Below, one piece after another: positions 8,016 to 15,487 of a stretch of 36,899 nt of DNA. Made by a program: the position numbers and the translations under genes. Every line of letters starts with the position of its first letter. Position 1 is the first letter of the stretch. The stretch is from Rhodobacteraceae bacterium HLUCCA12 (GTDB taxonomy: Bacteria; Pseudomonadota; Alphaproteobacteria; Rhodobacterales; Rhodobacteraceae), in contig LJSV01000023.1 in assembly GCA_001314715.1 (NCBI GenBank), forward strand, positions 1 through 36,899, in the 5' to 3' direction. The notes beneath the pieces were generated by a model that was not told the origin of the DNA, searched no databases, and saw nothing but the letters and a program-made list of their open reading frames with translations.

Positions 8016-8831
8016 ATGCGGGTAGGCCGACAGGAGAATGCGTTCACGGCGATCTCGACATCCGACACCCACACGATCAATGTTCGAGGGAAAGAGCTTT
8101 CCAGCGAACTGATCGGCGAGATCGGATTCTCCGGCTTCTTTTACTTTCTTCTTACTGGCCAAGAGCCCTCGGCGGCGCAGCAGCGCATGCTAGACGCGGT
8201 CCTGGTAGCTATCGCCGAACATGGTCTCGTGCCGTCAAACCAGGCAGCGCGAATGACGCTCGCCGCGGCCCCTGACGCCATGCAAGGCGCGGTTGCGGCG
8301 GGCCTTCTGGGATGCGGTTCGGTTGTTCTGGGCAGCACCGAGACATGCGGCCGCTTTCTAGCGGACATTCTCGCGCATGCCGAGGCGAACAAACTATCCG
8401 CCGATGAAGCCGTGCGGGAACTGTTGAGAAAGCGTCGCGCGGCACGTGCGACCGTTCCCGGCTATGGTCATCCACAACACAAGGAAGGCGATCCGCGTGC
8501 GCTGAAGCTTCTTTCTCTGGCGAAAGAAGAGGGTGTCGCGGGACGTCACGTCGACCTGGTCCAGCGTGTGGGCACGCATCTGCCGGAGGTCTATGGCCGT
8601 TCACTGCCGCTCAACGTATCCGGCGCGATCCCGGCGGTGATGCTCGATGTCGGCTTCCCTCTCGGCGCGCTAAAGGGAATTCCGATCCTGGCTCGCACCG
8701 CCAGCCTTATCGCGCACCTTAACGAGGAAATCAGTCGGCCGATCGGCTTCATTCTTTCCGGACATGCTGCCGAAGCGGTCGATTACGACGGGAAGTCCCT
8801 TGTGGGTGGCCGCGACAAGGAGGACGTGTGA
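8016..8831 (+). CDS. Citryl-CoA-lyase-like protein, citrate synthase superfamily
   Basis: 271-residue single-domain member of the citrate synthase/ATP-citrate lyase C-terminal superfamily. The size fits stand-alone citryl-CoA lyase, which splits citryl-CoA into acetyl-CoA and oxaloacetate. Seen: GYGHPQHKEGDPRALKLL, with His152 at the citrate-synthase His320 position followed by DPR, and the later LPLNVSGAIPAVMLDVGFP. In the family this second motif normally reads NVDG, the Asp being catalytic (Asp375 of citrate synthase); here it is Ser202. AAGGAG at 8005-8010 supports the ATG at 8016. The next gene is a class III CoA-transferase, a natural partner that would form the CoA thioester. It may act on another 3-hydroxyacyl-CoA or have altered chemistry. 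Confidence 0.75.
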   Translation: MRVGRQENAFTAISTSDTHTINVRGKELSSELIGEIGFSGFFYFLLTGQEPSAAQQRMLDAVLVAIAEHGLVPSNQAARMTLAAAPDAMQGAVAAGLLGCGSVVLGSTETCGRFLADILAHAEANKLSADEAVRELLRKRRAARATVPGYGHPQHKEGDPRALKLLSLAKEEGVAGRHVDLVQRVGTHLPEVYGRSLPLNVSGAIPAVMLDVGFPLGALKGIPILARTASLIAHLNEEISRPIGFILSGHAAEAVDYDGKSLVGGRDKEDV

Positions 8832-9964
8832 TGACAAAGGTTCTCGAAGGAATACGTGTCATCGAACAAGGTACCTTCATCACTGGGCCCGCGGCCGGGA
8901 TGCTATTGGCTGATCTCGGAGCCGATGTGATCAAGGTAGAGCAACCCGGCTCCGGCGATCCTTTTCGTGCATTCAGAGGTGGTCTCTACAGCCCCCACTT
9001 TCAGGCTTACAACCGCAACAAGCGGTCAATCGCTCTGAACGTGAAATCGGCCGAGGACCGTGAGATCTTCGACGACCTGATCCGCAGTGCGGATGTCTAC
9101 ATCCAGAATTTCAGACCGGGTGCAGCGGATCGCCTTGGAACCGGTGAAGCCAGGTTGCGCGAACTAAATCCGCGCCTTGTATATTGCGCCATCAGCGGGT
9201 TTGGAGAGTCTGGGCCTTACCGGCGCCGGCCAGCATATGATACGGTCGCGCAAGCCAGTAGCGGCTTTCTGCACCTGCTCATCAATCCTGAAAACCCGAG
9301 GGTAGTCGGACCCGCGATTGCCGACGCCGTCACTGGATTCTATGCGGCTTATGGGGTCATGGGCGCGCTTGTCGAGCGCGGACGCACAGGCGTTGGTCGC
9401 AGTGTAAGCGTTTCGATGCTCGAGGCGATGTGCCACTTCAACATCGACGCATTCGCACACCTATTTGCGCTCAAGGACGTGACCGGACCCTACAGCCGCC
9501 CTCGCGCATCCCAATCCTACGTCCTGGAATGCGCGGATCATCGGTGGATCGCGCTTCACATGTCGTCACCTGACAAGTTTTGGCAATCGCTCGCAAAGGT
9601 CATCGAGCGCCCCGACTTGTTCGACGATCCGCGCTTTTCGGATCGTTTTGCACGCATCGACAACTACGAGGATATGATTGGAACCTTGGCCGAGGCATTT
9701 CGCACGCGCAGTTGCGACGAATGGTGCGCCCTGCTTGAAGCAGAGGATGTCCCTCACGCGCCCGTATACAAGAGCGACGAGGTCATGGGAGACCCGCAAG
9801 TAAAACACCTTGGCATTGAGGTCGAGGCGCATCACCCTGTCATGGGCCAGTTTCGCACGATCCGCGGCCCCGTCAACTATGACGGGACGCATGCGACTGA
9901 GGTTGCACCCCCGCCAACGCTTGATGAACACCGCGAAGAAATCCTCGACATGTTAAGGAAATAG
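8831..9964 (+). CDS. Class III CoA-transferase, CaiB/BaiF family
   Basis: Transfers CoA between carboxylic acids through an aspartyl-CoA thioester. The 377-residue product is full length. Seen: VLEGIRVIEQGTFITGPAAG at the start, LADLGADVIKVEQPGSGDP, NRNKRSIALNVKS, YIQNFRPGAADRLG, and PAIADAVTGFYA with the catalytic Asp165. The ATG at 8831 has AAGGAGG 7 nt upstream at 8817-8823; a GTG at 8828 is too close to it. It follows the lyase-like gene with overlapping stop and start, which suggests that it activates the acid that the lyase then cleaves, as in succinyl-CoA:citramalate transfer. It is the last gene of operon A. The following 120 bp separates it from the convergent hydrolase gene, with no clear terminator hairpin. 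Confidence 0.9.
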   Translation: MTKVLEGIRVIEQGTFITGPAAGMLLADLGADVIKVEQPGSGDPFRAFRGGLYSPHFQAYNRNKRSIALNVKSAEDREIFDDLIRSADVYIQNFRPGAADRLGTGEARLRELNPRLVYCAISGFGESGPYRRRPAYDTVAQASSGFLHLLINPENPRVVGPAIADAVTGFYAAYGVMGALVERGRTGVGRSVSVSMLEAMCHFNIDAFAHLFALKDVTGPYSRPRASQSYVLECADHRWIALHMSSPDKFWQSLAKVIERPDLFDDPRFSDRFARIDNYEDMIGTLAEAFRTRSCDEWCALLEAEDVPHAPVYKSDEVMGDPQVKHLGIEVEAHHPVMGQFRTIRGPVNYDGTHATEVAPPPTLDEHREEILDMLRK

Positions 9965-10084
9965 CTCTCTTCGAAGTGTCATGCGAATAGGCATTTTTCT
10001 GATGTCCGAGGCGGCCAGGATACCGATTCTGAACTTGTTTTCGGGCTGGATTTAATCGTTCACCGGAGGAAGAGGTGGAGTATA

Positions 10085-10978
10085 TCACGACGGAGGAGGG
10101 AAGAGGCTGGAATAGTGATCGGCGATCCTCCCGGGCGTGGTAATCCACACGTCTCCGCTATGCTGCGCAATGTGGTGCAGCGCGCGCCTCAAGGCCCTGA
10201 GCCGGTACGGGTGACCTATCACGAACGGATGAAGGACGATCGTGTAGCACAGCGAATACTTGCGGCTTTGCACCAGCATCTCGTCGAACTGATCGATCAT
10301 AAGGCGTTCGAAGTTTTGATGTCCTTCCTGGCGGAACACCATAATGGGACTGTCGTTGACCTCTATCGAATAAGGAACAGAAAGGATGGGTCCCGCCCGG
10401 GTCCGCATCCAGAAAGGTTGATCGTCTGCCGGCCAGTCAAGTATATAGCGAAGTCCGGCTTCGCGCAGTAGATCCAGCGTTACATCGGAATGCGCCAAAT
10501 AGGGGCCCATCCAGCCAAGCGGGGCATTACCCGTATATTTGCGAATGGCCCCCAGAGACTCTTCAATCAATTGGCGCTCATCCGCTTCGGAAAGTGAGTC
10601 TTGACGCTCGCCGTTCGTGCGACCGTGGGCTACAAACTCATCCTTGCGGGCGATGATTCGATCCGCAATTTGGGGACAATGTTCGAATAGCAGCGAGTTG
10701 AAGTTGTGGGAAGCAGGAAAGCCAAGTTCATCGAGTAGGTCGAAAAGATACCACTGACCGACACGATTGCCGTAGTCCCGCCATGCATAGTTACGGCTGG
10801 TCTGCGAGGCGGTCACGCTAGCGCTATCGCTTCCCAGCCCGTCACGAAAGCTGAAGATCTCAATGTTGTTGCAAATCGCAACCGATAACCGCTTGCCTTC
10901 GGGCCAGGTAAAATCGGGACGTTCGGGCAGTGGACTATAATCGTAGCGGTTATGATGCTTGAGTTTCAGCAGGCTCAT
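10085..10978 (-). CDS. Polysaccharide-deacetylase-fold cyclic amide hydrolase (PuuE/imidase-like)
   Basis: 297-residue protein of the NodB-like fold in the subgroup containing the allantoinase PuuE and bacterial cyclic imidases, which open cyclic amide or imide rings. Seen: WPEGKRLSVAICNNIE near the N-terminus, RDYGNRVGQWYLFDLLDELG, FVAHGRTNGERQDSLSE (the EIASHG-type motif), PLGWMGPYLAHSDVTLDLL and a C-terminal VLHPFVIGHPYRLRAL (the HPxxxGxP motif). No signal peptide, so cytoplasmic, unlike true polysaccharide deacetylases. The ATG at 10978 overlaps the 2Fe-2S gene stop by 4 bp; longer in-frame openings lie inside that gene. It is the last gene of the molybdenum hydroxylase operon, which fits ring opening after ring hydroxylation. 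Confidence 0.8.
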   Translation of the reverse strand: MSLLKLKHHNRYDYSPLPERPDFTWPEGKRLSVAICNNIEIFSFRDGLGSDSASVTASQTSRNYAWRDYGNRVGQWYLFDLLDELGFPASHNFNSLLFEHCPQIADRIIARKDEFVAHGRTNGERQDSLSEADERQLIEESLGAIRKYTGNAPLGWMGPYLAHSDVTLDLLREAGLRYILDWPADDQPFWMRTRAGPILSVPYSIEVNDSPIMVFRQEGHQNFERLMIDQFDEMLVQSRKYSLCYTIVLHPFVIGHPYRLRALRRALHHIAQHSGDVWITTPGRIADHYSSLFPPPS

Positions 10979-11481
10979 GACGGTTTCCCCACGGCAAGCT
11001 CGCTGCGGGCCTTCAGTTTGTCCGCGACCTGAAGAACGGCACGCGCGATATTGCGATATCCCGTGCAGCGGCAAAGATTGGATGACAGAAGCTCAGTCAG
11101 CTCGTCTTCGCAGATGTCAGGATCGCGCTCGAACGCTCCATTGATCAACATCAAAAATCCCGGTGTGCAGAAGCCGCATTGCAGTGCATGATTGTCTATG
11201 AAGGCCTGCTGAAGGGGCGATAGGACATCGTTTTGCGCCAGGCCCTCGACCGTCCGAACCTCTGATCCCTGTGCCTGAACCGCGAACATCAGGCAGGCGC
11301 GGACGGCACGGCCATCGACTACGACCGTGCAAGCGCCACAGACCCCGTGTTCGCAACCGACATGGGTCCCGGTCAGCCGGCAATCCTCGCGAAGGGCGTC
11401 AGCCAGCGTCTTGCGAGGCGGACAGGCAATTGAAAAATCAGTTCCGTTGACCTTGAGGGAAAATTCAATCTTCTCAGACAT
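10975..11481 (-). CDS. Molybdenum hydroxylase small subunit, 2Fe-2S (CoxS/XdhA-like)
   Basis: Electron-transfer subunit of a xanthine-dehydrogenase-family enzyme, 168 residues. The N-terminal plant-type ferredoxin domain has Cys43, Cys48, Cys51 and Cys63 (CEHGVCGACTV...C). The C-terminal helical domain has Cys102, Cys105, Cys137 and Cys139 (CGFC and CRC in NLCRCTGY). All eight ligands for two 2Fe-2S clusters are present, and Gln101 (QCGFC) sits at the position that contacts the molybdopterin cytosine dinucleotide cofactor in this family. It starts 9 bp after the FAD subunit and overlaps the hydrolase gene by 4 bp. It is the only small subunit in the operon, so both large subunits presumably share it. 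Confidence 0.95.
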   Translation of the reverse strand: MSEKIEFSLKVNGTDFSIACPPRKTLADALREDCRLTGTHVGCEHGVCGACTVVVDGRAVRACLMFAVQAQGSEVRTVEGLAQNDVLSPLQQAFIDNHALQCGFCTPGFLMLINGAFERDPDICEDELTELLSSNLCRCTGYRNIARAVLQVADKLKARSELAVGKPS

Positions 11482-11490
11482 GGTGCCTCC

Positions 11491-12378
11491 TCAGGCTGAC
11501 AGTGCCGGACTGCTTTTCGTTTGTGTCGCGCTTGTGAGGGCCCGGCGCACGACCGTTGCGGAAAGATCGCGGCGATAAGCCGCCGGCGTGGCCGGATCTT
11601 CTAGCGGGTTGACGGCCTTACTGGCCGTCCGGGCGGCTTCGCCAAACACTTCGGCCGACGGTGTCGCTCCTTCCAGAACGGCCTCGGCTTCGGGAATGCG
11701 ACGGGGATATTCTTCAATTCCGCCCAAGGCCACATGTGGTTTCGTGATCAGGCCCTCGGTGAGGCGGTAACAGCAGAACGCCATGCCGAGCGCGAAATCT
11801 CCGGCACGGCGATTGAACTCGTAAAAGCCCCATTGGATATCGTCAGGCAGAAGCGGCAGATGTACCGCCACAATGATCTCTTCTGGTTCGCGCACTGTTT
11901 CCATTACGCCCGCCCACCAGTCCTTGGCCTTGATACGCCGCCGCCCAGATACCGAAAGTAGCTCGATCTCGGCATCCAGCGCGGCAGCAATCAAGCACCA
12001 TTCGGACGATGGGTCGGCATGGGCGAGGCTGCCGCAGAATGTGCCCCGCTGCCGGATGGGGTAGTGGGCGATATGACGTGACACCGTTGCTAGGACGTGG
12101 CCCAATGGTCCGGGCGCAACGTCCGAAGAATGAAAATCGGCGTGCCGAACCAAAGGCGGGATCGCGATTCCCCGCTCCGATCGGGACACAGTATCAATGC
12201 CTTTGATCGCATTCAGGTCGATCAGCTCCGAAGCATAGGCGACGCGAAGGGCCATCATCGGCACAAGACTTTGTCCGCCGGCTAGGATCATTGCCCCGTC
12301 GTCAGAATTGACCGAAAGCCTCTCGGCCGCTTCTTGCAGGCTGGCCGGACGGAAATAGTCGAATGGCGCGGCCTTCAT
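11491..12378 (-). CDS. Molybdenum hydroxylase medium subunit, FAD-binding (CoxM-like)
   Basis: FAD subunit that passes electrons from the 2Fe-2S clusters to an acceptor. The 295-residue product is the usual size. Seen: the N-terminal FDYFRPASLQEAAERL, the pyrophosphate-binding AGGQSLVPMMALR and RQRGTFCGSLAHADPSSEW (canonical TxGGSxAxADPxxD/E). The ATG at 12378 overlaps the stop of the class II aldolase-like gene by 4 bp; the longer frame upstream lies within that gene. It is cytoplasmic, with no signal peptide. The electron acceptor is unknown; the CoxG homologue encoded at 31282 raises the possibility of quinone reduction at the membrane. Confidence 0.93.
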   Translation of the reverse strand: MKAAPFDYFRPASLQEAAERLSVNSDDGAMILAGGQSLVPMMALRVAYASELIDLNAIKGIDTVSRSERGIAIPPLVRHADFHSSDVAPGPLGHVLATVSRHIAHYPIRQRGTFCGSLAHADPSSEWCLIAAALDAEIELLSVSGRRRIKAKDWWAGVMETVREPEEIIVAVHLPLLPDDIQWGFYEFNRRAGDFALGMAFCCYRLTEGLITKPHVALGGIEEYPRRIPEAEAVLEGATPSAEVFGEAARTASKAVNPLEDPATPAAYRRDLSATVVRRALTSATQTKSSPALSA

Positions 12379-13127
12379 CGCTGTATTCCTTTGGTTGTGG
12401 GGTGATGTGTGATTGCCGGTAGCTGGGATTTCCAATGGTCCCAGCTACGCTGGATCGCGGCCGGTGTGATTGTTGCGGAAAGGGCGATTTCGCCGTCTGA
12501 AAGCATCGTCACTGAACCGATACTGCCTGCAATTGTGTTGCATCGCGCTTCGCGGCAGGCATGAACTGCTCGGAAGGTCATATCCTGCAAACTGGCGCCG
12601 CAGACCAAGGCACCGTGCCCGCGAAGTAGAACAATGGTACTTGCACCCATCGTCAAGATCAGATCCTCGGCCTGTGCCATGTTCGTGACGACCATCGAGG
12701 TATCTCCGAACCGCGTGCGACTGTCCCACAACGGAACCTTTGCACCCATCCAGCCACCCGTCTGGCTGCTTGCGCCGAGTGAACGGGCACCGAGGCAATA
12801 GGGCATCAGGGCTTCCGCATGATGATGACAACTGGCGTGAAGTTCTCCGCACGCCTTGAACACCGCTGCGTGCAGAAATCGCTCTACGAACACGGGCGCA
12901 TCGGAGGCGCCTATCGGGTTGCCGTCAAGATCGAAGGGCAGAACATCCTCTGGTGTAACTTGCGCAGGTGCCCCGGCGGCCGCCATCCAGAAAATCTCGC
13001 TGTGGAGGGGATCGCGAAATGCGACATGGCCAAAGACATCCAGCACATTCTCGTTAATCAGAATGCGGGTTGAGGTCACCAGGTCTTCTATGAGGGCGGT
13101 CGGACGCTTTGGCTGAGGGGAAGTCAT
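12375..13127 (-). CDS. Class II aldolase/adducin-fold protein, probable decarboxylase
   Basis: 250-residue protein of the zinc-dependent class II aldolase family (FucA/AraD). Metal ligands are visible as His101-x-His103 in SCHHHAEALMPY and His171 in LLRGHGALVCG. VERFLHAAVF (Glu82) matches the ERFIH segment of the family. Members of this fold also decarboxylate hydroxylated aromatic diacids, for example the class II aldolase-type 3-hydroxy-2-methylpyridine-4,5-dicarboxylate decarboxylase of vitamin B6 breakdown. The gene sits between the large and FAD subunits of the hydroxylase with 4-bp overlaps on both sides, so it is made with them. A decarboxylase acting on the ring before or after hydroxylation is the favoured reading; an aldolase role remains possible. 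Confidence 0.82.
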   Translation of the reverse strand: MTSPQPKRPTALIEDLVTSTRILINENVLDVFGHVAFRDPLHSEIFWMAAAGAPAQVTPEDVLPFDLDGNPIGASDAPVFVERFLHAAVFKACGELHASCHHHAEALMPYCLGARSLGASSQTGGWMGAKVPLWDSRTRFGDTSMVVTNMAQAEDLILTMGASTIVLLRGHGALVCGASLQDMTFRAVHACREARCNTIAGSIGSVTMLSDGEIALSATITPAAIQRSWDHWKSQLPAITHHPTTKGIQR

Positions 13128-15487
13128 ATCGACACCCTTTTTGCGCGCTGGATTGCGGCGTGAAGGGTCTGTGGCATGATCGGCGCCTGATCGATTTCGA
13201 CACCAAGATCGCTCAGGGCATCCTCGACCGCTGACGCAATTGCCGCCGCAACCGGTATGACCCCGCTTTCACCGACGCCCTTTACACCCAGAGCGTTTAA
13301 CGGCGTTGGTGTTTCACTGTGGAGGATCTCGACGTCCGACATTTCTGAAGCGCTAACCAACAGGTAGTCGCCGAATGTCGTACTAAGCGGCTGACCCTCA
13401 TCGTCGAATGTCATCTTTTCGTAAAGGGCGTTTCCCAGCCCGTGCGCGAGGCCGCCAAGTATTTGCCCGTCAACCATGGCGGGGTTGACCATCCGCCCGC
13501 AATCATGCGCTAGCCATAGGCGGACCACGTCGACATGCCCTGTATCCGTGTCGACCTCGACTTTCGCAACGCAGCAGCCATTCGAATAGGTCATGTCATC
13601 GATCACAACCCGCTGCGTTGACTGCAGGCCGGGGCTGGAGATTCCCGGCAGCGTATAGCCTGGCAGTCCTTCGGCGGCGGCAGCGACCTCGACAAGGGAG
13701 ATGTATTTTCCCGAATTGCTTCTCGGATCGAGAACCACATCCCCTTCGATTTCCAGAGCGTTCGCCGGCAGTTCCAGCAAATGCGCCGCGACGGCAAGTA
13801 TCTTCTTTCGCACTGTCAACGCCGCCGCATGCGAAGAAGCGCCAGCGACAACCGTCTGGCGGCTGTTAAAACCGCCAAAGCCGTAAGGTTCGGCGGTGTC
13901 GCCCAGGACCAGGTCGACCCTTTTGGGATCGCCGCCAAGATGACTTGCAACGATCTGGGCAAGGGCGGTTCCGACACCTTGTCCCATCGCAGCGGCGCCG
14001 GTATTTACCTTGATCCGGCCGTCCCGCCCGACGCGAACGGTCGAGGTCTCGTAGGGTCCGCGTCCAGTTCCCTCGATGTAGTTGGCAAGCCCGAGCCCGA
14101 TGCGGCGCCCCTCGTTGCGCAACTGTGTCTGCCTCGCCCGGAACCCCTGCCAATCGCTCGCGCGCATGGCATTACGTTGCGTTGCAGGATAGTCGCCACT
14201 ATCCAGCACGACCGCAGTGCCAGAGCGCAAGCGCAACGGTTTCTCGCAGGGCATCTGTTCGGGCCTGACAAGGTTGCGCAGCCGGATCTCGGCGCGATCC
14301 AGACCGCAAGTGCGCGCGCCCGCATCCATAAGGCGCTCCATCACATAGGTTGCCTGTGGCTGGCCGGCGCCCCGCACCGGGGTGACCGGCGTTTTGTTGG
14401 TCAACATGACGTCTATCGACAAATCATAGGCCGGCACATTGTAAATCAGGGGCATCATCATCCCGGACGCATAGGGAACGTTTAGCCCGCGTGCGGTCCA
14501 TGCGCCGTGATCGTGAAGCAAGGTGCCACGAATGCCCAGAATACGACCGTCGCCGGAAAGCGCCATATCGACTGTCCAGAGCTGTTCGCGCTCCTGAGTT
14601 GCCGAAAGGAAATGCTCGCGCCTGTCTTCAACCCAGCGCACGGGTTGACCCAGGGCGTGCGCGGCGGCGGCTATGGCGATTTCCTCAGGATAGGTCACAA
14701 GCTTGGGTCCGAACCCGCCGCCAAGATCGGGCGCCAAGACGCTGATCTTACTATCGTCCATGCCGAGCATCGCGCAAAGATGCTTTTTAAGCGCGTGTGG
14801 GGTTTGCGTCGAGCTCCACACGTCCAGCCGGCCGGTGATCTGGTCAGGCCTTGCAAGAACCCCGCGCCCTTCCAGGGAATGAGCGCCACCGCGATCGACA
14901 GTATAGCGCCCAGAGACCACATGGGGCGCACCTGTAAAGGCTGCATCGACATCGCCATACGAAAAACCGAACCGGGCGAGCCGGTTGTGGGGTAGATCGG
15001 CATGCGCGCACGGTGCATTCGGCTCGGCGCTGGTCGCGAGATCAACGGATGCGGGCAAGGGCTCGAAATCAATGTCGATGGCGTCGGCAGCGTCCTCAGC
15101 TTCGGCGCGGCATTCGGCGACGACCATGGCGATGGTTTCGCCGACGTAAACGGTTTCGCTTTCGGCCATGACCGGCCGATCAAGAGTGAAGGCAATGCTG
15201 GATGAGGGCAGCCCCGTGGACAGGCGCACGCCGCCTGGGAGCAACGCTGCCAGTTCTCTGATGGTGTAGATCGCAACAACGCCCGGCATTCTTTCGGCGA
15301 CCTGTGTGTCGATCGACGCGATGCGGGCATGCGCATACTGGCTACGCACGAAGGCGCAGTGGAGTCCGCCAGGCATCTGCAGGTCGTCAAGAAAGCACCC
15401 TTGACCTCTTACCAGCGCTGCATCTTCAAGCCGGGTCACAGATTTACCAAGCAGCGTCCGTTGTTCTACAGAATAGTCGTTCGTCAT
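13124..15487 (-). CDS. Molybdenum hydroxylase large subunit 1 (CoxL/XdhB superfamily)
   Basis: Catalytic subunit binding the molybdopterin cofactor, 787 residues, full length. Seen: GKSVTRLEDAALVRGQGCFLDD at the N-terminus (small domain), VYVGETIAMVVAE, LGGGFGPKLVTYPE, the loop VRGAGQPQATY, AAMGQGVGTALAQIVA with the cofactor-facing Gln, and the proton-abstracting Glu740 in GVGESG. The loop lacks the Cys motif (AYRCSFR) of true form I CO dehydrogenase, so this is a hydroxylase of the aldehyde/N-heterocycle kind. It overlaps a second large subunit upstream and the aldolase-like gene downstream by 4 bp each. The substrate is unknown. Confidence 0.92.
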   Translation of the reverse strand: MTNDYSVEQRTLLGKSVTRLEDAALVRGQGCFLDDLQMPGGLHCAFVRSQYAHARIASIDTQVAERMPGVVAIYTIRELAALLPGGVRLSTGLPSSSIAFTLDRPVMAESETVYVGETIAMVVAECRAEAEDAADAIDIDFEPLPASVDLATSAEPNAPCAHADLPHNRLARFGFSYGDVDAAFTGAPHVVSGRYTVDRGGAHSLEGRGVLARPDQITGRLDVWSSTQTPHALKKHLCAMLGMDDSKISVLAPDLGGGFGPKLVTYPEEIAIAAAAHALGQPVRWVEDRREHFLSATQEREQLWTVDMALSGDGRILGIRGTLLHDHGAWTARGLNVPYASGMMMPLIYNVPAYDLSIDVMLTNKTPVTPVRGAGQPQATYVMERLMDAGARTCGLDRAEIRLRNLVRPEQMPCEKPLRLRSGTAVVLDSGDYPATQRNAMRASDWQGFRARQTQLRNEGRRIGLGLANYIEGTGRGPYETSTVRVGRDGRIKVNTGAAAMGQGVGTALAQIVASHLGGDPKRVDLVLGDTAEPYGFGGFNSRQTVVAGASSHAAALTVRKKILAVAAHLLELPANALEIEGDVVLDPRSNSGKYISLVEVAAAAEGLPGYTLPGISSPGLQSTQRVVIDDMTYSNGCCVAKVEVDTDTGHVDVVRLWLAHDCGRMVNPAMVDGQILGGLAHGLGNALYEKMTFDDEGQPLSTTFGDYLLVSASEMSDVEILHSETPTPLNALGVKGVGESGVIPVAAAIASAVEDALSDLGVEIDQAPIMPQTLHAAIQRAKRVSI

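Noticed and set aside
10975-15487. Furoyl-CoA dehydrogenase (hmf) cluster
   Set aside because: No enoyl-CoA hydratase-like hmfE is present and the ligase is in another operon; the hydrolase and aldolase-fold genes do not belong to that set.
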